The notes under the pieces were generated by a model. That model had not been told where the DNA came from and searched no databases. It was given only the letters and a program-made list of their open reading frames with translations. Below are positions 44,896 through 52,663 of a DNA stretch of 64,000 nt, one piece after another (positions within the stretch are counted from its first letter, which is position 1; each line of letters opens with the position of its first letter). The DNA lies in assembly GCA_041751875.1 (NCBI GenBank), contig JBGSIC010000004.1, positions 212,826 through 276,825 of the forward strand, given 5' to 3'. This DNA comes from JBGSIC01 sp041751875. GTDB lineage: Bacteria > Bdellovibrionota > FAC87 > UBA2466 > JACKAF01. The position numbers and the translations under genes were made by a program.

Positions 44896-45267
44896 ATGTC
44901 TCACACCTCAGGTTTTCTCGACATGGTCAACAAGGCCAAAGCAAAAATTAAAGAATGCGATATCCATGACGTGAAGAAAAAGATGGATGCGGGAGAGAAA
45001 TTTCATCTCGTCGACACACGCGAAGACATGGAATGGCAGGCGGGTCGCATTGAGGGCGCTATTCACTTAGGTAAAGGCGTGATTGAGCGGGACATCGAAG
45101 GAAAGATTCCTAATAAAGACGACCAAATCATTTTGTACTGCGGCGGTGGATTTCGCTCCGCGCTGGCTGCGGATGCTCTTCAGCAGATGGGCTACAAGAA
45201 TGTTATCTCGATGGATGGCGGATTTCGCGCTTGGCGAGAAGCAGCCTACCCGCAAGACTTCGATTAA
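44896..45267 (+). CDS. Rhodanese-like sulfurtransferase
   Basis: A 123-residue single-domain rhodanese. It shows LVDTREDMEWQAGRIEGAIH and the active-site loop with Cys at about residue 82 in YCGGGFRSALAADAL, followed by NVISMDGGFRAWREA. It can transfer sulfane sulfur or bind arsenate-like anions; the physiological partner is unknown. ATG at 44896 with GAAGGAG just upstream is chosen over the upstream in-frame ATG. No signal peptide, so cytoplasmic. Confidence 0.9.
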   Translation: MSHTSGFLDMVNKAKAKIKECDIHDVKKKMDAGEKFHLVDTREDMEWQAGRIEGAIHLGKGVIERDIEGKIPNKDDQIILYCGGGFRSALAADALQQMGYKNVISMDGGFRAWREAAYPQDFD

Positions 45268-45298
45268 GTTCCAAAAGGTGCCAGGCACCTTTTAGAAC
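45268..45298. repeat. GGTGCC-type palindromic repeat, copy 3 (short form)
   Basis: A near-perfect palindrome: AAAAGGTGCC (45273-45282) pairs with GGCACCTTTT (45284-45293) around one base, flanked by GTTC/GAAC. It lies exactly between the convergent rhodanese and pyrE genes and covers the pyrE stop codon. The flanking A and T runs allow it to work as a bidirectional terminator. Confidence 0.8.
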
Positions 45299-45990
45299 CT
45301 GAGAGGCTTGACTCCATATTCCTGGTATTCGGCCTCAAGAGCCGAGACGATTTCTTTCGCGGGCTTGAGAAGTTGAACCGCTAGAGGCAATAACTCTTCC
45401 GCTGAACTCATATGCCAATAGGGAACGCCCGGGTAACGCTTCTTTAGACGTTCTTCCACGCTGCTTCCTTCGCTTCTGTCTACTGGCTGCTCCATGCGGT
45501 TCGTCAAACCAATCATTCCAACCACATTCACTTGGCTTGCCTTTAGTTGATCGACCGTTTCGATCAGTGACCCACCCGTAGTGGTAACGTCTTCTAGTAC
45601 GAGGGTCCGACCCTTCGGCGCACCCACAAAAAATTTATCGTCTGGATTACCGTGAAGCTTCGGCTTCGCGCGGCCCATCGGTAAATAATGTGAGCCTACT
45701 TCGAAGCCGGGTTGATTTTTTGCCCATTTAAACTGCGTAATCACGGCCGTCTTCGTCGCGCCTTCGGGCACGCCGTAGAAACAATCCAAACCAATTTTCT
45801 TGTGCGCTACAAAAGAGAGAATGAAATCGGTAAGCGTATCCAATAAAGCCACATCGCTTGTAACGGGGCGCCAGTTCACATACCAGTGGGAAATTCTTCC
45901 CGACTTTAACGTGACCGGCTTATCGAAAAAACCGACGATTTTCGCTTCGATGATAAAGCGGCCAAATTCTTCAGAACTAAATGCTTTCAC
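45292..45990 (-). CDS. pyrE: Orotate phosphoribosyltransferase
   Basis: A 232-residue enzyme that joins orotate to PRPP to make OMP in pyrimidine synthesis. It contains the orotate-binding start TLKSGRISHWYVNWRPV, FYGVPEGATKTAVI, and the PRPP loop LVLEDVTTTGGS (about 131-141). The C-terminus is slightly longer than usual. It overlaps the ilvC stop by 4 bp, so it is translated together with ilvC, an unusual pairing. Confidence 0.93.
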   Translation of the reverse strand: MKAFSSEEFGRFIIEAKIVGFFDKPVTLKSGRISHWYVNWRPVTSDVALLDTLTDFILSFVAHKKIGLDCFYGVPEGATKTAVITQFKWAKNQPGFEVGSHYLPMGRAKPKLHGNPDDKFFVGAPKGRTLVLEDVTTTGGSLIETVDQLKASQVNVVGMIGLTNRMEQPVDRSEGSSVEERLKKRYPGVPYWHMSSAEELLPLAVQLLKPAKEIVSALEAEYQEYGVKPLRF

Positions 45991-46949
45991 TTTTCCTCGG
46001 AAATTAAGGGACGTACTTTCTCAAAAGCTTTTTGAAGGCCACTCTCCCGAATCTGGGCCCGCGCTTGGGTTAGACGGGGCATCCCCTCTAACACTTCATT
46101 GAGCCATTCCGTGGTAAAACGGCCATCTCGGATTTCTTCAAAGATTTTTTCCATCTCCTGCTTACTTGTGGCGTTTATTACTCTAGGCCCGCGGGTGACC
46201 CCGCCATAAAAAGCAGTTGGGCTAATCTTCCTGGTCATTTCTTCTGGCCCTACCGACAGAAGAAGATCCAAAATACGCTGCGCCTCATAACATACTTCCA
46301 AGAAAGCCAGGCGAGGCTCATGCCCTTCCCGCACCAAAAGATCTTGGGCGTAGGAAATCATTTCCATCAGCCCCCCACAAAGAACAGCCTGCTCACCAAA
46401 TAAGTCGCACTCAGTTTCACTCTGAAAAGTGGTCGCCAAGGGTTCCCCCTGACAACCAATGGCTTTTGCGTAAGCCAGTACAAACTGTTTTAGTTCGGGC
46501 GGCGCCGTCCCCTCGATGGCGTAAGCTACCGGTAAACCGCTTCCCGCCTCAAAGCGCTTTCGCAAGATCGCCCCCGCACCTTTGGGCGCCACCAAAAAGT
46601 AGTCGCAGTTTTCGACTTTTTCCAAAAGCTTGTAGTGATACGCAAAGCCATGCGCAAACCCAATCCAGGGCGAGTGTCTGACTAAAAGAGGGAGGACTTC
46701 CTGATAAACAGAGGGAATGACGTGGTCGGGAAGTAAGAAGAAAACCACAGGTGCCCGCTCAACCGCTTCTGAAAAAGAGAAAACCTCAAATCCCTCTTCA
46801 GCCGCAAGCTTTGCGCCTTGCCCCTCGGCTCGTGCGCCGATAATCACTTGCCCACCGGAATCACGGTAGTTCAAAGCTTGAGCCCGGCCCTGATTGCCGT
46901 AACCCAAAATAGCGACGCGGGGGAGCGAATATCCCTGTTGGCCTTCCAT
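45987..46949 (-). CDS. ilvC: Ketol-acid reductoisomerase
   Basis: About 320 residues, class I form. It catalyses the second step of valine/isoleucine synthesis. It has the nucleotide-binding motif VAILGYGNQGRAQALN, an NADPH-specific-type loop GARAEGQG, FAHGFAYHY, APKGAGAILRKRF, and the metal-binding Asp/Glu in SETECDLFGEQAVLCGG. The ATG at 46949 has AGAGG upstream; the frame is open to 47003 but that would overlap uvrB. It lies upstream of pyrE. No ilvB or ilvD is present in the window. Confidence 0.93.
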   Translation of the reverse strand: MEGQQGYSLPRVAILGYGNQGRAQALNYRDSGGQVIIGARAEGQGAKLAAEEGFEVFSFSEAVERAPVVFFLLPDHVIPSVYQEVLPLLVRHSPWIGFAHGFAYHYKLLEKVENCDYFLVAPKGAGAILRKRFEAGSGLPVAYAIEGTAPPELKQFVLAYAKAIGCQGEPLATTFQSETECDLFGEQAVLCGGLMEMISYAQDLLVREGHEPRLAFLEVCYEAQRILDLLLSVGPEEMTRKISPTAFYGGVTRGPRVINATSKQEMEKIFEEIRDGRFTTEWLNEVLEGMPRLTQARAQIRESGLQKAFEKVRPLISEEK

Positions 46950-46971
46950 TGCCTCTGGGTATACTGGCTTT

Positions 46972-48972
46972 GTGGATAAATTCAAGCTGGTATCAGAGTT
47001 CACGCCGCGAGGGGATCAGCCCGCCGCCATCGAAGCCCTGGTTAAAAATCTAGAGCAAGGTCAAAGAGATAACGTCCTTTTGGGCGTCACCGGCAGCGGT
47101 AAAACCTTCACCATGGCGCACACCATCGCGCGCCTAAATCGCCCGTCTTTGGTCATGGCGCCCAACAAGACGCTCGCCGCTCAGCTTTACTCCGAATTCA
47201 AGCAGCTTTTCCCGGAAAATGCGGTGGAGTACTTTGTCAGTTACTACGACTACTACCAGCCCGAAGCCTACATTCCCTCCACCGACACTTTTATTGAGAA
47301 GGACTCGGCGATTAATGATCAGATAGATCAGTTGCGCCATTCCGCCACACGCAGCCTTCTCTCTCGCACCGATGTGCTCATTGTAGCCAGTGTGTCTTGT
47401 ATCTACGGCCTGGGATCTCCGGAAATGTACCGCGAGATGCTCATTAAGCTCAAAAAAGGGGGCGAGTACCGCCGCGACCAGCTTCTCTTTCATCTTGTGG
47501 AAACGCAGTATGAACGCAATGACTACGACTTTCACCGCGGAACTTTCCGCGTGCGGGGCGATGTCATCGAAATTTTCCCCGCGTTTGAAGAAACTTATGG
47601 TTACCGAGTCGAGTTCTGGGGGGATACGATTGAAAAGATTTCCCGCATCGATCCGATAAGCGGAAAAGTCGTTGAAGATTTAAAGAAGCTAGAAATTTAC
47701 CCCGGTAGCCATTACGTCACACCAAAAGAACAATTGCGCCGTGCGGTTTCCTCCATCCAAGATGAACTAGGCCCCCGCCTGAATAACTTAAAGGCCGAAA
47801 ACAAAGTGGTCGAAGCGCAGCGTCTGGAAAGCCGTACTTTTTACGACATCGAGATGCTCGAAGAGATGGGCTACTGCAACGGCATTGAAAACTACAGTCG
47901 CCACCTAACGGGCAGAAAGTCGGGTGCTCCTCCGCCTACCCTTCTGGAGTATTTTCCGCCTAACTTTTTACTCTTCATGGACGAAAGCCATGTCACCGTT
48001 CCGCAGGTGGGCGGCATGTACCGCGGCGATCAGTCGCGCAAGATGACTCTCGTGGAACACGGTTTCCGCCTGCCCTCGGCTTTAGATAACCGCCCGTTAA
48101 GTTTTTCAGAGTTTGAGAGTCTCATCAACCAAGTGGTGTACGTGTCTGCCACACCGGGAAAATATGAGCTCGCCAAAACGCGCGGCAAAGTCATTGAACA
48201 ACTGATTCGTCCGACGGGACTCATGGATCCCACCGTTGTGGTGCGCCCCGCAAAAGGTTGCGTAGACGACCTTTTCCAAGAAATCCGAAAAAAGGCAGCG
48301 CTAGGGTTGCGCACCCTAGTCACCACACTCACCAAGCGCATGGCGGAAGATCTGACGGAGTACTACCAAAAACTAGGACTCAAAGTGCGTTATCTCCATT
48401 CGGATGTGGATACGATTGAACGTGTAGAAATTATCCGCCAGTTGCGCCTGGGGCAGTACGACGTTCTGGTGGGAATCAACCTTTTACGTGAAGGACTAGA
48501 TATTCCCGAGTGCGGCTTGGTGGGAATTTTAGATGCTGACAAACAAGGCTTTTTGCGCAGTCAAACTTCGCTCATTCAAACGATTGGCCGAGCCGCCCGC
48601 AACATTGAAGGTACCGTTATTCTCTATGCGGACGTTGAAACCGATGCCATCAAGTTCGCTTTATCAGAAACGGCTCGTCGCAAGAAGATTCAAGAAGAGT
48701 ACAACACAAAACACAACATCACGCCCGTTTCAGTGAAAAAGACAATTCTCAAATCGCTCTACGATCCAGAGCAACTGGACTACCATGATTTGGTGAAAGT
48801 AGCGGAGAAGACCGCTCCTTACGAAGCCGAAACAATGGAAAGTATTCCGGCTACGATTGCGAAACTAGAAAAGCAGATGAAAAAGGCCGCCAAAGACCTG
48901 GACTTTGAGAAAGCCGCCAAACTGCGCGACCGCGTCCTTGAGCTTAAAAAGAAAGACATGGGAATTAAGTAA
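46972..48972 (+). CDS. uvrB: Excinuclease ABC subunit B
   Basis: A 666-residue nucleotide-excision repair helicase that loads at damage with UvrA and recruits UvrC. It has MDKFKLVSEFTPRGDQPAAI at the N-terminus, Walker A GVTGSGKTFT, the beta-hairpin region SYYDYYQPEAYIPSTDTF, DEAD-like motif LFMDESHVTVP, helicase motif VI QTIGRAARN and the C-terminal UVR motif FEKAAKLRDRVLEL. The start codon is GTG, only 22 bp from the divergent ilvC ATG. No clear ribosome site. Confidence 0.97.
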   Translation: MDKFKLVSEFTPRGDQPAAIEALVKNLEQGQRDNVLLGVTGSGKTFTMAHTIARLNRPSLVMAPNKTLAAQLYSEFKQLFPENAVEYFVSYYDYYQPEAYIPSTDTFIEKDSAINDQIDQLRHSATRSLLSRTDVLIVASVSCIYGLGSPEMYREMLIKLKKGGEYRRDQLLFHLVETQYERNDYDFHRGTFRVRGDVIEIFPAFEETYGYRVEFWGDTIEKISRIDPISGKVVEDLKKLEIYPGSHYVTPKEQLRRAVSSIQDELGPRLNNLKAENKVVEAQRLESRTFYDIEMLEEMGYCNGIENYSRHLTGRKSGAPPPTLLEYFPPNFLLFMDESHVTVPQVGGMYRGDQSRKMTLVEHGFRLPSALDNRPLSFSEFESLINQVVYVSATPGKYELAKTRGKVIEQLIRPTGLMDPTVVVRPAKGCVDDLFQEIRKKAALGLRTLVTTLTKRMAEDLTEYYQKLGLKVRYLHSDVDTIERVEIIRQLRLGQYDVLVGINLLREGLDIPECGLVGILDADKQGFLRSQTSLIQTIGRAARNIEGTVILYADVETDAIKFALSETARRKKIQEEYNTKHNITPVSVKKTILKSLYDPEQLDYHDLVKVAEKTAPYEAETMESIPATIAKLEKQMKKAAKDLDFEKAAKLRDRVLELKKKDMGIK

Positions 48973-48992
48973 CGAGTCAAGTTTGCTAACGC

Positions 48993-50609
48993 CTAATTAC
49001 CTAACCCAGGAAGATTAGGAAACATTCTGGCTTCCACTTCGAGTTCATCTCGCAACGTCGCCCCATTGAGAGCCGTGCAGATAAGTTCGTATTTTACGTC
49101 TTGATCGAGTGGGCCGACTTCGTAGCCAGCTTCGGGTGTGTTGGTAAGTTCTTCTTCGACAACATCATCATTTCCGAAAAGTTTGCATGAACCCACACGC
49201 TCAGTGCGCCAGTGCAGTAGGACTCTGCTTCCTCTACGGACACGGATGTCCTCTTCGCTTTCACCATCTCCCTCATCGTCGTATCCTTGGACAAACAGAT
49301 CAACGGTTCCGGGCTGAAGAGAGACTTCCACCTGCAAAGTAATGACTTTTTGCGTAGTTTGCGCTGAAGCCCAAGGCCCATTGGGTAAGCGAATGGCTAC
49401 AGTAGAATTGGATCTATTACTTTCAAAGTCCACCGGAAGAGAAAAACGCCCACCTGCAGGAATGTTAATCTCCTGAGAAAAATTGGCCGTAAACCCGCTG
49501 TTAGCACGATCAAAAGAAAGCGCATTGGCGGGTAAGCTAAGAGGGGCTGAACCGATATTAAAAATATGGAGCTTAGCGTGGAAAACGGAGGGTCTGGTCA
49601 CGCTCCCGTTAAACTGAGGATACTCCGCCGGAGCCGAAGGGGCTGATGGTGTGGCAGCATCCGCCCTTGTCATACGAAAAATCGGATAAGGCTGCGCGCC
49701 TTTGCTCACCTCGTGAATGCTGACTTGGTATGCCGGATGACGCGGGTCGGAGCTATTGATTATGAGCTTGGTGGAAAAGTTTCCTGCGGCTTGTCCCTCA
49801 AACCGGATTCGAATCATTTTTTCTTCGTTACTATCAAGTCGCGTAGGGACATCGCCGTCGATGCTGAATCCGGGATCTCCCACCAAGCGCGTGTCCGAAA
49901 TCGTCAACGGCTGCGAGCCTCGGTTCCTTAGATACACGCGCGTAGACCGAGGGAGATTCTCAAAATGCCAGCCAGATACGTTGCTCAAGGCGAAGCTAGA
50001 AGGCGGTATATTAGCAATGACATGATAACCATTGGGCAAAGGATACTTTGAGTTTCCTCCCTCACCTGAAGACAAACGTAAAATCGCTTGATCCTTGCTC
50101 GTTCCCAACAGTTTAAAATACGCACTGCCATTTGACTCGGAATGAATGGCTAAACGCGCGCTACTTTCTCGGTTGGCCTGCGTTGGATTAAAAAAGACTT
50201 TAAACTCGATTTGTGAATGTGCGGCTAAATCGATAGGGAAATCCTGCTCAAATTCCACTTCAAAGTCTGAGGAATCTCCCTCGAGATCAAATCGTTCCAA
50301 GCGAATGGGTGTACCGGAATAGTTGACGATAAAAAGATTCGTTCTTCCGGTGCGTGCACCTTGCGGAGAATAACCGATGTCGTAGTTGGCGCTATTTACG
50401 TAGGAAGTATCGAAAGCACTGCGGATTCCGGCAACGGAGTACACTAAATTTCCTTGATCGGCCAAAAAACCATTGCCTACCGCGTGGGTAACTAAAAAGT
50501 CTTCGCTGATAAAGTGCCCGTTACCGCCTTGGGGAATGAGACTTTCGGTGAATTTGATTTGGCAGCCAGACATGAGCACGACGCTCAGAAGTAAGAACAA
50601 ACGTTTCAT
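48993..50609 (-). CDS. Large lipoprotein with anchor-D/ASPM-SPD-2-Hydin-like beta repeats
   Basis: About 538 residues. The lipoprotein signal ends in lipobox LMSGC. The mature part has several beta-sandwich repeats of the type seen in choice-of-anchor D domains: NYSGTPIRLERFDLEGDSSDF, RNRGSQPLTISDTRLVGDPG and FNIGSAPLSLPANALSFD. These are known from bacterial surface proteins and are usually adhesion or scaffold modules. ATG at 50609 has GGAG 4 nt upstream; the frame stays open to 50714. Facing the imu operon across a divergent region. Confidence 0.75.
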   Translation of the reverse strand: MKRLFLLLSVVLMSGCQIKFTESLIPQGGNGHFISEDFLVTHAVGNGFLADQGNLVYSVAGIRSAFDTSYVNSANYDIGYSPQGARTGRTNLFIVNYSGTPIRLERFDLEGDSSDFEVEFEQDFPIDLAAHSQIEFKVFFNPTQANRESSARLAIHSESNGSAYFKLLGTSKDQAILRLSSGEGGNSKYPLPNGYHVIANIPPSSFALSNVSGWHFENLPRSTRVYLRNRGSQPLTISDTRLVGDPGFSIDGDVPTRLDSNEEKMIRIRFEGQAAGNFSTKLIINSSDPRHPAYQVSIHEVSKGAQPYPIFRMTRADAATPSAPSAPAEYPQFNGSVTRPSVFHAKLHIFNIGSAPLSLPANALSFDRANSGFTANFSQEINIPAGGRFSLPVDFESNRSNSTVAIRLPNGPWASAQTTQKVITLQVEVSLQPGTVDLFVQGYDDEGDGESEEDIRVRRGSRVLLHWRTERVGSCKLFGNDDVVEEELTNTPEAGYEVGPLDQDVKYELICTALNGATLRDELEVEARMFPNLPGLGN

Positions 50610-50949
50610 AAAACTCCACCCACCTCTTCTTCTTAATGCAAGGGGCGGCCCAGGGTTATTCGAGCCTGCGCGGCTCGGGAAATTCGGGTTTCGGCGTATA
50701 CAGGCTGTACACACTGGAGGGGGCGTTTCGCTTAAGTCCTACTATGGGTTTGTTTTTTCACCTTTTTCATTCCCCGGACAGTGTCTAAGTCTTCGCCCCT
50801 TTTAAACTGTCTCCTTTCGGGGGTTTAGAGGGTCTCCCTTCTGGCTTCTTTCTCCTTGCCCCATATACCATACAAATGTATGGTATATGTATGTTCTGAA
50901 AAACAGGGGGCGGGAAAAAGGAGTTTTCCTGAGATTTCCTGACAACGTG
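50610..50949. other. Divergent intergenic region before the imu cassette
   Basis: This region has no convincing gene. It contains a 10-bp imperfect hairpin with two G-U pairs (50798-50807 / 50823-50832) about 30 bp left of the operator. It also contains the promoter/operator described separately. The reading frame of imuA extends back to 50887, but that start codon lies inside the operator palindrome. Confidence 0.5.
50856..50889 (+). promoter_or_regulatory. imuA-imuB-dnaE2 promoter with 28-bp operator palindrome (candidate SOS box)
   Basis: A 28-bp palindrome spans 50862-50889; 13 of 14 base pairs match, with only the central pair off (arms CATATACCATACA / TGTATGGTATATG). It overlaps the spacer and the -10 box of a sigma70-like promoter: -35 TTGCCC (50856-50861), 17-bp spacer, -10 TATGGT (50879-50884). 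A repressor there would block transcription. Position ahead of a DNA-damage mutasome points to LexA, but the sequence does not match the E. coli, Gram-positive or Bdellovibrio LexA boxes as I know them. Confidence 0.75.
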
Positions 50950-51522
50950 ATGAGTGAGCCTATGCTTTCCCAATCCAAACTTTATGAAAAAGTCCCTCAG
51001 ATCCTGGAACGAGGGGGACTTGTTCAGATCCGAACGGCAGGGGGTCAGTGTGCGACGGGCTTTGCACTTGCTTGTTTGAAATCTTTTTTAAACTCCGCTC
51101 CCGGGCCGCCACCCTTAAGCTTGTGGATTTCTGATGAGGGGCTTCCTTATGCTCCTTTAGTGTCTCAGCAGGGCCAAATTCCTCTTTCTCGTTTTCTTTA
51201 CGTGAAAGTGCCTTCCGCTAACGAAGCTTGGAAAGTAGGAATAGAAGCCACACAAACCAGTTTGTTTGCCTGGATTTTTTTAAGGCCTACAAAAGGCTGC
51301 CCTGTACCTCTTCTGCGAAAACTCCAACTCTGTTCTGAACGCACTCAAACTCGCTTGCTTCTTCTGATGAAAGAAGCCCTTCCCCATTGGCCTTTGAAGT
51401 TCTCAACGGAATTAACGAATGACAAAGAAGCGCATTCTTTTTTTGGGCAGTTCCCAGTCTCTGAAGACACTGAGCGAAGCCTGCTTTTGCCTGACACCCA
51501 AAGTGTTTCTCCCACTGGATAA
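50950..51522 (+). CDS. imuA: ImuA-like protein of the mutagenesis cassette
   Basis: About 190 residues. It resembles ImuA/SulA-type RecA-like proteins by position and fold pattern (VQIRTAGGQCATGFALACLK, SLWISDEGLPYAPLV, LFAWIFLRPTKG). The nucleotide-binding loop is degenerate. ImuA helps position ImuB and DnaE2 in translesion synthesis. The start is uncertain: ATG 50950 (MSEPML) is likely; the upstream ATG at 50887 lies inside the operator, and AAGGAG at 50918-50923 is far from 50950. It overlaps imuB by 104 bp in another frame. Confidence 0.6.
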   Translation: MSEPMLSQSKLYEKVPQILERGGLVQIRTAGGQCATGFALACLKSFLNSAPGPPPLSLWISDEGLPYAPLVSQQGQIPLSRFLYVKVPSANEAWKVGIEATQTSLFAWIFLRPTKGCPVPLLRKLQLCSERTQTRLLLLMKEALPHWPLKFSTELTNDKEAHSFFGQFPVSEDTERSLLLPDTQSVSPTG

Positions 51523-52663
51523 CACCCTCTACTTAGATATCGGGCAGACAGAAAAACTGTTGGGAGGCGAACAAAAGATTCTCTCTACTTTTGAGAATCT
51601 GACTCACACTTTTGAAAGCCCAGGCTCCACGGTACTCGTCGACCGCCCTGAGTGGGCACAAATGTTTGCCACCCAAGAAAAAAACATACTCGACAGCGGA
51701 AAAAGCCTGAACGCGCTCATGCGCCTTCCTATTGATCGTCTTCCTTTTTGTGGAGATCCCATAAGCATTGAAGAGGAACTTAGTGAAAGAAAAAAGCTTG
51801 TCTCTTTCATGAAGCGCGTTGGAATGTATGGGGTAAAGGATTTCTTTCAACTCAACACGCAATCTATCAACCGTCGCTTTGGGAAAATGGGGATTGATCT
51901 CAGTGATTGGCTCACGGGCAAGCGCTCCTTAACCTTACCTTTGGTCAATCCTTTTGAGCCGATTCAGGAATCGATAGATGGAGAAGAAATCTTTGAGATG
52001 GATTCTCTTTTGTTTTGCTTGAGAAAAACTCTTATTAAGATGGAAACGCGTTTGCAGGGGCGTGCACTCATTGCCAAGGAACTAAAATTTCAGTTCCACC
52101 TAGCCTCTCATATGCCTTTACTCAAAACGCTTCCTTTATCGGAACCTCTTAGAGAAGCTTCCCCTCTTCTTAAAGTGATTCAAGAGTTTTTGAGAAATCT
52201 GCAGTGGCAGTCTCCTTTGCAAAGGCTTGAAGTCACAGTTTCTGACACTATCCCTTACGCCCCAGGCCAGTTGTCATTGTGGGACCAAACAGAAAACCAA
52301 AAGCAAGACCTTCTGAATTTTGTGGATCGGTGGCGTTCTCGTTACGGAGACAATCATGTGGGATTTGCACAATTACAGCCCTCTTATTTACCCGAAAAAA
52401 GTTTCTCTTTAGCCACCGAGGTCGCCGAAAGCACACCTGATTATATTCACCCCGCTCGGCCTCTTTTTATTTTTTCGCCCCCCCAGCCTTATTTCCCTCC
52501 CAAAAATGCCAGACTGATCCCGTCAGAGAAACTCGTTACCGAGTGGTGGGAGGGCCCCACTGTTCGAGAATACTTTACGGTCACGACCGATTCGGATCAC
52601 CGACCTCTATGGGTATTTTGGGACGAGAATAAACAACAATGGTTTTTACATGGCTCTTTTTAA
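51419..52663 (+). CDS. imuB: ImuB-like Y-family polymerase relative, shortened N-terminus
   Basis: A 414-residue protein with Y-family palm and fingers residues and a C-terminal section. It contains NTLYLDIGQTEKLLGGE as in ImuB, and a beta-clamp binding motif GQLSLWDQ (about 280), typical of ImuB. The first part of the usual polymerase domain is absent: an in-frame stop codon lies just 6 bp before the ATG, so it cannot be extended. It would be a non-catalytic clamp-binding hub for DnaE2. It overlaps dnaE2 by 14 bp. Confidence 0.75.
   Translation: MTKKRILFLGSSQSLKTLSEACFCLTPKVFLPLDNTLYLDIGQTEKLLGGEQKILSTFENLTHTFESPGSTVLVDRPEWAQMFATQEKNILDSGKSLNALMRLPIDRLPFCGDPISIEEELSERKKLVSFMKRVGMYGVKDFFQLNTQSINRRFGKMGIDLSDWLTGKRSLTLPLVNPFEPIQESIDGEEIFEMDSLLFCLRKTLIKMETRLQGRALIAKELKFQFHLASHMPLLKTLPLSEPLREASPLLKVIQEFLRNLQWQSPLQRLEVTVSDTIPYAPGQLSLWDQTENQKQDLLNFVDRWRSRYGDNHVGFAQLQPSYLPEKSFSLATEVAESTPDYIHPARPLFIFSPPQPYFPPKNARLIPSEKLVTEWWEGPTVREYFTVTTDSDHRPLWVFWDENKQQWFLHGSF

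Noticed and set aside
50887..50949. Upstream ATG for imuA
   Set aside because: It lies within the operator palindrome, before or at the expected transcription start, so it is unlikely to be translated.
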